Notes under the pieces: model-generated | What the model was told of the DNA's origin: nothing | The model's input: the letters and a program-made list of their open reading frames with translations, nothing else | Databases searched by the model: none | Position numbers and translations under genes: made by a program | Part shown: positions 1 to 4,927 of the stretch, one piece after another | Numbering within the stretch: the stretch's first letter is position 1 | Layout: every line of letters starts with the position of its first letter | Assembly (NCBI GenBank): GCA_030595765.1 | Contig: JAUVCJ010000068.1 | Location: forward strand, 1 to 10,141 | Reading direction: 5' to 3' | DNA length: 10,141 nt | From: Thermoplasmatota archaeon | GTDB lineage: Archaea; Thermoplasmatota; Thermoplasmata; GCA-020350865; JAUVCJ01

Positions 1-453
1 GCCCTTGAGGAGCAGGGCTATCTTCTGGACAGCTCGGTTGGTGCCATGCGCTTTGATTTTGGTGTAGGGGTTGCCAATGACCTAGGCTCCTTCAAGGTGA
101 AAAAAGGCCCATATCACCCTGATGCAAACGATCTAAGGCGCCCTGGCAGCTCCAGCATCCTTGAGGTACCGTCAACCAACGTGTTGCTTCCGTACAGCTA
201 CACCACTTTCAGGATCATCAGCTCAAAGGCATTCCGGGTGGTTGATGCCCTTGCCAGAATAATTTATCATCCACCAGTGTTCCTGATGCACCCCTGGGAG
301 GTCATGACCGCCGATGAGATCAAGCTACCTGGCATGCCGGATAGACATATGAGAGGCAGGAGCAAGGCTATTGACCCAAGAGTGATGGCTGCGTTCAAGG
401 GAAGAGTGGTGGTTGGCTTCTCAGGCCTGCTGGAGCATTTGAGACTGCAATAA
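1..453 (+). CDS. Polysaccharide deacetylase-like protein, C-terminal part (5' end outside window)
   Basis: Frame 1 is open from the first base to the TAA at 451-453, giving about 150 residues with no start in view. The visible part begins ALEEQGYLLDSSV and continues into RFDFGVG, the pattern seen near the C-terminal half of carbohydrate esterase family 4-like (NodB-type) deacetylases. An FLMHPWEVM segment follows about 80 residues later; an HPWE or HP motif supplies a late conserved histidine in these proteins. The metal-binding Asp and His residues of the N-terminal half are outside the window, so activity cannot be judged. The family removes N-acetyl or similar groups from surface or lipid-linked sugars, which would fit a cell-envelope glycan role. 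The gene converges on the small membrane-protein gene, with only 19 nt between the stops. Family call fairly sure; substrate unknown. Confidence 0.72.
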   Translation, partial: ALEEQGYLLDSSVGAMRFDFGVGVANDLGSFKVKKGPYHPDANDLRRPGSSSILEVPSTNVLLPYSYTTFRIISSKAFRVVDALARIIYHPPVFLMHPWEVMTADEIKLPGMPDRHMRGRSKAIDPRVMAAFKGRVVVGFSGLLEHLRLQ

Positions 454-472
454 TTGAAACCCACTCTGGAGT

Positions 473-769
473 CTAGTTATCTGAGCGTTTTATCTTGGCG
501 ATAAAAAATAGTGTCATCCCCACGATATGCAGAACCGCCGATGCAAAGAGCATGAAACCATAGCTTAATTCAGAGCTGCTCCCGATTATCCAGTTGGCCT
601 CTGCATAGCTCCTGGTCGCCAGGAATTCCAGAACAAAGAACACCAGAAGGAACACACTGCCTAGTATCATTATGCCCCTTGCCACATCCTCAAGCTTCAA
701 TGGCCCATCGAATGCTGGCTCCAGCTCGTTCTCATCCCTGAAAACCCCGCTCTCGATGTTTCCGCTCAT
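473..769 (-). CDS. Small two-helix membrane protein, unknown function
   Basis: A 98-residue protein with two clear hydrophobic stretches, about residues 32-51 (from GIMILGSVF) and 69-91 (from SYGFMLF). They are separated by a short loop with charged and polar residues, and a basic end (KIKRSDN) follows. The first 30 residues are acidic and soluble. I chose the ATG at 769 because a BRE/TATA-like element lies about 26 nt upstream, the spacing expected for a leaderless archaeal transcript. A longer version from a TTG at 793 would start inside that TATA element. I do not recognise a family. The two-helix pattern and intact frame argue for a real gene, but length and lack of homology recognition keep confidence moderate. 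It is divergent from the acetyltransferase gene and convergent with the deacetylase gene. Confidence 0.6.
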   Translation of the reverse strand: MSGNIESGVFRDENELEPAFDGPLKLEDVARGIMILGSVFLLVFFVLEFLATRSYAEANWIIGSSSELSYGFMLFASAVLHIVGMTLFFIAKIKRSDN

Positions 770-790
770 AAGTACAACATTGCCCCTGAA

Positions 791-806
791 CAAAATAAAC
801 CTTTCC
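791..806 (-). promoter_or_regulatory. BRE/TATA-like promoter of the small membrane-protein gene
   Basis: On the minus strand this reads GGAAAGGTTTATTTTG: a purine-rich BRE-like stretch followed by a TTTATTTT TATA-like box. The box is centred about 26 nt before the ATG at 769, so transcription would begin at or next to the start codon. Confidence 0.5.
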
Positions 807-875
807 TATGCTGTTTCAACAGCCCCACTCCATTGGCAGAAAGCATTATTGGCCCCGAACTCATTATTCAGCTTG

Positions 876-1544
876 ATGGCTGGAGCTCACATAAGGAAGA
901 TGGCTGATGGAGAGCAGCAGATCGTGGCTCAACTTCTGGCCGCGGTGTTCGATGACAAGCGAGAGGCTGTAATGGGTGAGAGTGAGGGTTGGCCAGATGT
1001 GGTGGCGGCCTTCATATCCGAGTACTCAGGCATGATACTGGTGGCTACCTGGGATGGCGGCGGAGGTGAGATGGCTATTGAGAGTGATGGTGCTACCTGT
1101 GATAGCGGTGATGGTGAGTTGGCGATCGGGAGTGAAGTTTGTGAGAACTCAAAGCTGCTCGGAGCATTGGCTGTAAGAAATGCAGATTGGGTTCCTGGAA
1201 CCGTGACCATCAAGGCTGTTGTTTCCAAGATCGGAGTTCTAAAAAGCCTCAAGGTCAGGAAGAAGCTGAAGAAACTCCTGCTGTCACTTCCGCAGCTTGA
1301 GGATGGAGTGGGCTTGTTGGATGCTGTTGGTGTCCTGGAGCAGCACAGGAGGAGTGGGCTTGGTCAACTGCTCCTGCAAGAGGCTGAGCTTTGGGCAAAA
1401 AGCACAGGTATGCACACCCTAAGCCTCAGTGTCAAGAAGGGTAACACAGCCGCTCTGGAGCTATACAGGAAGCATGGATACCATGTGTCAAGGGATTATT
1501 CAAATGCCTGGGGCAGCTATCATTATTTGAAAAAGAAGCTCTGA
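876..1544 (+). CDS. GNAT family N-acetyltransferase with a glycine/acid-rich insertion
   Basis: A 222-residue GCN5-related acetyltransferase, which would move an acetyl group from acetyl-CoA to an amine; the substrate is unknown. HIRKMADGEQQI at residues 5-16 is the usual GNAT first strand and helix. Motif A lies at residues 148-174, with the acetyl-CoA pyrophosphate loop QHRRSGLG at 156-163. Motif B is NTAALELYRKHGYHV at 190-204, with N190 and Y197 in the usual places. I chose ATG 876 because it leaves a full first strand; an open frame runs further upstream but crosses the divergent gene. ATG 900 would cut the first strand. Residues 61-94 form an unusual low-complexity insertion holding an imperfect duplication, placed before the strand LLGALAV. 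A Lys-rich helix at 118-136 precedes motif A. The gene converges on panE. Confidence 0.85.
   Translation: MAGAHIRKMADGEQQIVAQLLAAVFDDKREAVMGESEGWPDVVAAFISEYSGMILVATWDGGGGEMAIESDGATCDSGDGELAIGSEVCENSKLLGALAVRNADWVPGTVTIKAVVSKIGVLKSLKVRKKLKKLLLSLPQLEDGVGLLDAVGVLEQHRRSGLGQLLLQEAELWAKSTGMHTLSLSVKKGNTAALELYRKHGYHVSRDYSNAWGSYHYLKKKL
1065..1160 (+). repeat. Imperfect 48-bp tandem duplication inside the acetyltransferase gene
   Basis: Two adjacent 48-bp units encode GEMAIESDG followed by seven residues, then GELAIGSEV followed by seven residues. The reading frame is kept. The units differ at many bases, so the duplication is old or under selection for composition rather than sequence. It lies in the loop between two early GNAT strands. 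Confidence 0.45.
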
Positions 1545-1566
1545 AATGTGAAGTGCTGTTTCAGGG

Positions 1567-1602
1567 CAACTCCAGCTCAAGTCAACTCCAGTTCAAGGCA
1601 AC
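1567..1602. repeat. 16-bp direct repeat overlapping the 3' end of panE
   Basis: Two 16-bp units (CAACTCCAGCTCAAGT at 1567-1582 and CAACTCCAGTTCAAGG at 1583-1598) differ at two positions and are followed by a third CAAC. The second unit covers the panE stop codon. The repeat sits at the junction of two convergent genes. No hairpin-plus-T-run terminator is seen here. Confidence 0.5.
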
Positions 1603-2504
1603 CCCATTTCTTTGGCTTTGACCAGCGCGTAGAGTGTTGTGCATACCGGCACCGGGATGTTGTGCTTTTTTGCTTTCTTAATGATGACCCCGACCAGGTC
1701 ATCGATCTCGGTGGTTTTGCCTTTGCTCAGGTCCTGAAGCATGGATGTCCTGCTCTCAGAAAAGTTGACAGTGCGGTCTATTGCATGGTCAACCAGGCCT
1801 GGATCGATGTCATGCCCCTCAGCAGCTGCAACCGCGCGCACCTCGTTCATGGCGGCTCTGAGTGTCAGGACGGTTTCGGTGTTCTGGATGGCATCTCCAA
1901 CGCTCTTTCCAGTCAGAGCCGTAACCGGGTTGAATGCAGCGTTCCATAACAGCTTCCGCCACTTCCCATCTATCATGTCGGGCAGCGCCTTGGAAGGGAT
2001 GCCAGCCTCTGTCAGGGTGTTGGCAAGAGAGCTCACCCTGTCTGTCATGGTCCCATCCAGCTCTCCAAGATGTATCCGCCCAAGCCCCTCGAGAAGAATG
2101 ACTCCTGGAGCCATTAATTCGGATGCGATGTAGGCTACACCTGCAATGACTCTTTCAATACCGAAGACTTCTATCACACGCTCTTCTGTCTCGATACCGT
2201 TTTGCAGTGTCAGTATCATTGTGTCTGGACCAACAAGCGGTGCAATTGATCCCAAAGCGGCCTTGACCTGGTGCGCCTTTATTGCCAGCATTAAAAGCTT
2301 CACAACACCAATCGTTTCTGGGTTGTTTGTGGCAACTGCCTTTACCAGTATTTCAGTTTCAGAGCTTTTAATGAGCAATCCCTTTTGCTGTATGACTGCC
2401 AGATGCTGCCCTCTGGCTATGAATGTGACATTGTGGCCGAGAGTTGCTAGCTTAGCACCGAAAAAGCCTCCAACAGCGCCAGCTCCTAAAACAGCGATCT
2501 TCAT
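1593..2504 (-). CDS. panE: 2-dehydropantoate 2-reductase (ketopantoate reductase)
   Basis: This 303-residue protein has the usual length of PanE/ApbA, the NADPH-dependent enzyme that reduces 2-dehydropantoate to pantoate on the way to coenzyme A. The Rossmann fold opens with AVLGAGAVGGFFG (residues 4-16), and FIARG (28-32) is the region that reads NADPH. The C-terminal all-helical domain has GKWRKLLWNAAFNPVTAL (180-197); K184 aligns with the catalytic lysine (K176 in E. coli). S254 in SMLQD and E266 in KTTEIDDLVG match the substrate-binding Ser and Glu. The ATG start overlaps the stop of the upstream cysteine-rich gene in an ATGA, so the two are very probably co-transcribed and translationally coupled. 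No key residue is missing. Related 2-hydroxyacid reductases share the fold, but the motif set favours PanE. Confidence 0.92.
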   Translation of the reverse strand: MKIAVLGAGAVGGFFGAKLATLGHNVTFIARGQHLAVIQQKGLLIKSSETEILVKAVATNNPETIGVVKLLMLAIKAHQVKAALGSIAPLVGPDTMILTLQNGIETEERVIEVFGIERVIAGVAYIASELMAPGVILLEGLGRIHLGELDGTMTDRVSSLANTLTEAGIPSKALPDMIDGKWRKLLWNAAFNPVTALTGKSVGDAIQNTETVLTLRAAMNEVRAVAAAEGHDIDPGLVDHAIDRTVNFSESRTSMLQDLSKGKTTEIDDLVGVIIKKAKKHNIPVPVCTTLYALVKAKEMGLP

Positions 2505-2974
2505 GGTTCCACAGGGTCGTATTCGTCCAGAACGTCAAGAAGGTTTCGGACAGTCTTTTCTATCAGTGATTTGCAGACGTCAGAGCACTTGTCCATGCAG
2601 ACATGCTCCTTGAGCCAGTCGTCATTCGGCCCATCCATCCCCATCAATTCCCAGCATTTGAGGGAGCCATGTTCCTCTTTGAACCTGTTGATGAACTCCC
2701 AATATTTCTCGAAGGCCACCTTCTGTATGGCTTCCTCTTTAGGGGAGTCCCTGCCGTATATGATGGAAAGAATGAGCTGGCCGCCTGCAATGGCTCCACA
2801 AATATCGCCGTGAAGTCCAACACCGCAACCAAGCGCCGTAGCCGCTCTTGGCAAGGCCGGGCACTGAAGGTCCCATGCCTCACAAACAGCAAGGGCCACG
2901 GATTCGGCGCAATTATAGCCGGATTCAAAGTGCTTTATCGCACATTTTACAGCATCATCTTTAACTTGAGGCAT
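2501..2974 (-). CDS. C_GCAxxG_C_C family cysteine-rich protein (putative redox or metal protein)
   Basis: A 157-residue soluble protein with ten cysteines: C11, 22, 31, 38, 50, 59, 107, 126, 130 and 134. It shows the family signature FESGYNCAESV (16-26), then GCGVGLHGDICGAIAGG (49-65), then a YGR and GSLKCWELMG (103-112), with a C-terminal cysteine cluster. This is the C_GCAxxG_C_C family, found in many anaerobic bacteria and archaea and usually proposed to bind a metal or carry electrons; its biochemical role is not settled. The ATG at 2974 is preceded closely by GGGAGAGG, a good ribosome site. Its stop overlaps the panE start (ATGA). That pairing suggests co-expression with CoA synthesis or a redox partner role, but this is inference. 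Family call strong, function unknown. Confidence 0.88.
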   Translation of the reverse strand: MPQVKDDAVKCAIKHFESGYNCAESVALAVCEAWDLQCPALPRAATALGCGVGLHGDICGAIAGGQLILSIIYGRDSPKEEAIQKVAFEKYWEFINRFKEEHGSLKCWELMGMDGPNDDWLKEHVCMDKCSDVCKSLIEKTVRNLLDVLDEYDPVEP

Positions 2975-3035
2975 GCCTCTCCCATACCAATGTGCAAGTC
3001 ATGAGGTAAAAGATTTTTGGTTAATGGAATTTACC
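2975..3035 (-). promoter_or_regulatory. Upstream region of the cysteine-rich gene: ribosome site and inverted repeat
   Basis: Next to the ATG at 2974 the minus strand carries GGGAGAGG, a purine-rich Shine-Dalgarno site. Further up, an A/T-rich stretch (AAAAATCTTTTA) at about 3007-3018 could serve as a TATA region. It is flanked by an inverted repeat, GGTAAA at 3005-3010 and TTTACC at 3030-3035, with 19 nt between the arms. This could be an operator, but six-base arms are short and may be chance. Confidence 0.35.
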
Positions 3036-3088
3036 AAATGCGCAGAGTTGAGCCTGGCACATTAATTCTTCATGAGGCTTCATCAAAT

Positions 3089-3121
3089 TACTTCAGCATC
3101 CCATCTCGGCCAATATTTTAG
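3089..3121 (-). other. Untranslated stretch resembling the 3' end of top6A
   Basis: On the minus strand, just downstream of the TerB-like gene's stop, about 31 bases resemble the last codons of top6A (3827-3860) at roughly 25 positions with one base gap. Both contain the 9-mer CGAGATGGG. In one frame it would read AKILAEMGC then stop, against EKLGEMGLLK in Top6A. It could be a small duplicated 3' end or a chance match. Confidence 0.25.
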
Positions 3122-3129
3122 CCAATCCC

Positions 3130-3753
3130 TCACTCAGCTCCGACCTTCCTTTTGAGCTTCTCAATGAGCGTGGTGTTGCCGAAATTTATGGTTGTAAAGA
3201 ACTTCCTCATGACCTCTTTCTCATTTTCGTCCACCTTTTTGAACAACCCCTTTCCCGCGCTCTTTGCAATATCATAGGCCCCTTGGGCAAAGGGCTGGGT
3301 TAACACACTTCGCAACAAGTCTGGAGTCTTGTTCAAGGTCAATGCCACGAGTTTAAGGGCCAGGGAGAACATCTCCGGGTCGGGTCTACGCTTGAGCATG
3401 CCAGCCATCACAAATGGAACATTGGGAAGGCTGTTCTCAAGGCTCATTATCAAAGCCATCCCGCCAAGGAGATGTAATTCCTCATCTTGGATTATCCCAT
3501 CAGCCCAGGCTATCTCCACGTATAGAACCATTGATGTTAGATAACCCAGCTCTGATATTTCGGCTTCTGCTCCAGTGAACGGATAGTTATAATCTCTTTT
3601 CAGAATGTTTCCGAAATCCAGAAACAGCTTCTCGGACTCCTCCAGATCCTTCTTTGTCAAACCCAGAGTTTCGTTAATAATTCTCAGTTGCTCCTCTTCA
3701 GACTTCTGAGTGATGCCATCAAGTTGCTTCAGGGGGGATGAGATATCAGTCAT
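3130..3753 (-). CDS. Hypothetical helical protein, weakly TerB-like
   Basis: A 207-residue protein with no signal peptide and no obvious membrane segment. The first 50 residues are charged and look helical or coiled (SEEEQLRIINETLGLTKKD). The centre, LYVEIAWADGIIQDEELHLL (77-96), resembles the first half of TerB-type domains, where an ADG followed by acidic residues caps a helix. A second, weaker copy may lie at GLFKKVDENEKEVMRKFF (169-186). TerB-like proteins are all-helical and often metal-binding or stress-linked, but the match here is by eye only. The ATG at 3753 is chosen from the TATA-like box about 25 nt upstream, giving a leaderless or nearly leaderless transcript. It lies 73 nt downstream of top6A on the same strand with its own promoter. 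Real gene likely; function unknown. Confidence 0.62.
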   Translation of the reverse strand: MTDISSPLKQLDGITQKSEEEQLRIINETLGLTKKDLEESEKLFLDFGNILKRDYNYPFTGAEAEISELGYLTSMVLYVEIAWADGIIQDEELHLLGGMALIMSLENSLPNVPFVMAGMLKRRPDPEMFSLALKLVALTLNKTPDLLRSVLTQPFAQGAYDIAKSAGKGLFKKVDENEKEVMRKFFTTINFGNTTLIEKLKRKVGAE

Positions 3754-3772
3754 AGGCAGATATTCCAGTGGA

Positions 3773-3783
3773 AGATAATAAAG
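3773..3783 (-). promoter_or_regulatory. TATA-like promoter of the TerB-like gene
   Basis: The minus strand reads CTTTATTATCT centred about 25 nt before the ATG at 3753, the classic distance from TATA box to start site in archaea. No Shine-Dalgarno site is seen between it and the ATG, which supports a leaderless message. Confidence 0.45.
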
Positions 3784-3785
3784 GT

Positions 3786-3815
3786 TTAGAAAAGGGGTAG
3801 GAGCATCCCTCTCCT
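3786..3815 (-). terminator. Possible weak terminator after top6A
   Basis: Just beyond the top6A stop, the minus strand can form a 5-bp stem AGGAG/CTCCT (3811-3815 with 3799-3803) around a 7-nt loop. ACCCCTTTTCT follows. The stem is short and the T-run is only four bases, so this is a weak candidate for ending the top6B-top6A transcript. Confidence 0.3.
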
Positions 3816-3826
3816 GCTTTACCTAC

Positions 3827-4927
3827 TCACTTTAGCAGCCCCATCTCGCCCAACTTTTCAGGCAGGTATTTGTCTGTAACATAATCGAGGCCGTACTTGG
3901 CCAGAGCCTGCTGTTCTGCTTTCTTTTTCAGATCAAGCTGTAGCTTTATCTCATTGGTCCAGAAAGGATCTTTAAATCGTGGGTCAGTAAGCTCGGACTT
4001 GAGAGCCTGAACATCCTTGTCTGTTAGCTTGTCGCTTGGCAGGTCGTAATTGATGATGTCGCTGGGGGTAATGCCAACGTACTGGGCTGTAGGAGTTGCC
4101 AGGTACTCGCTTATGTGGGCGGTCTTGATGGCCCCGAATGCCACAGATGCGAAAATGCGGTATGACCAGGGGTCACCATCGGTAAAGACCACCACCGGTA
4201 CGTCCTTTTCCTCGCTAAGGCGCTTGATGAACCTTCTGGTTGAGCGGGCAGGCTGGCCCTTGAGATGGACTAGCGCGGCTCTGCTGTCCTCGTCAAAGCC
4301 GTTCTCGACCAGTCTGTCGAACATTCCGCCAGTCTCGATGGCGATTATGAAATCCACATCGCAATCCCCGAATTTGACCTTGTCCAGCTCCACATTATAG
4401 GGGATGGAGTAGCCAGAGTCTCCAACATCGTCCCTGCAGTTGATCTTTTTTTCCACGCCCTTGCGGTTCTTCTCATTAACAGTAATGTTCCCGATTACTC
4501 TGGCACCATCTTCCTCAGGCCTGAGCTTGAAGTCCTCACGCATGTGAGCAGTCACCACTTCAAGGTCTTCAGCAAGCTTGTTCGACTCGTCCTGGGCCCC
4601 GAACTTTGCCTTGTCCCATCCTTCGGAAATATAGTACATCTCCCTCAAGGTCGAGGATTTGTTGGCCTTTATCATGGCCTCTATGAACTCTATCATGTAT
4701 AATGTCCGCAGAAGCATGTAGGCTCCATCCAGCTTCTTTGCAGAGCGCAGTGTCTTGGATTTGCCAAGTTTCCACACCATCTGCCTTTGGTTGAAGGTGA
4801 TGTTGGTCTTTGTCCTGGACGGCACTCCCATGGTTGGGATGTGTCCCTTGTCGAGGTGAGTGTATATCTCATCTGCCACCTTAAGAAGTGACTTTACTGC
4901 TTCCTTATGTCTCTGCTCGTTCTTCAC
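3827..4927 (-). CDS. top6A: DNA topoisomerase VI subunit A
   Basis: The 366-residue DNA-cleaving subunit of the type IIB topoisomerase, homologous to eukaryotic Spo11. With Top6B it forms an A2B2 enzyme that passes one duplex through another using ATP. The winged-helix (5Y-CAP) part holds TLREMYYISEGW (93-104); one of the pair Y98-Y99, probably the second by comparison with Spo11, is the tyrosine that attacks DNA. The Toprim domain shows IAIETGGMFDRL with E198 and VVFTDGDPWSYRI with D250 and D252, the Mg2+-binding set. Length is normal and no catalytic residue is missing. The start is GTG at 4927, overlapping the Top6B TGA by 4 nt (GTGA). The GGAGG upstream lies within the last Top6B codons, so translation is coupled and subunit ratio is probably kept this way. 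Confidence 0.97.
   Translation of the reverse strand: MKNEQRHKEAVKSLLKVADEIYTHLDKGHIPTMGVPSRTKTNITFNQRQMVWKLGKSKTLRSAKKLDGAYMLLRTLYMIEFIEAMIKANKSSTLREMYYISEGWDKAKFGAQDESNKLAEDLEVVTAHMREDFKLRPEEDGARVIGNITVNEKNRKGVEKKINCRDDVGDSGYSIPYNVELDKVKFGDCDVDFIIAIETGGMFDRLVENGFDEDSRAALVHLKGQPARSTRRFIKRLSEEKDVPVVVFTDGDPWSYRIFASVAFGAIKTAHISEYLATPTAQYVGITPSDIINYDLPSDKLTDKDVQALKSELTDPRFKDPFWTNEIKLQLDLKKKAEQQALAKYGLDYVTDKYLPEKLGEMGLLK

Noticed and set aside
463..472. ACTC/GAGT mini-hairpin between the deacetylase and membrane-protein stops
   Set aside because: Only four pairs around two bases, no T-run; too weak to call a terminator.
672..875. Upstream extension of the acetyltransferase frame
   Set aside because: It is Ser/Pro/Leu-rich, crosses the divergent membrane-protein gene and both promoters, and the GNAT fold starts naturally at 876.
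929..1252. Minus-strand Ser/Pro-rich frame inside the acetyltransferase gene
   Set aside because: Antisense of the Gly/Asp/Glu-rich insertion; composition explained by that.
1548..2133. Plus-strand frames opposite panE
   Set aside because: Antisense shadows of a clear ketopantoate reductase; no domain pattern.
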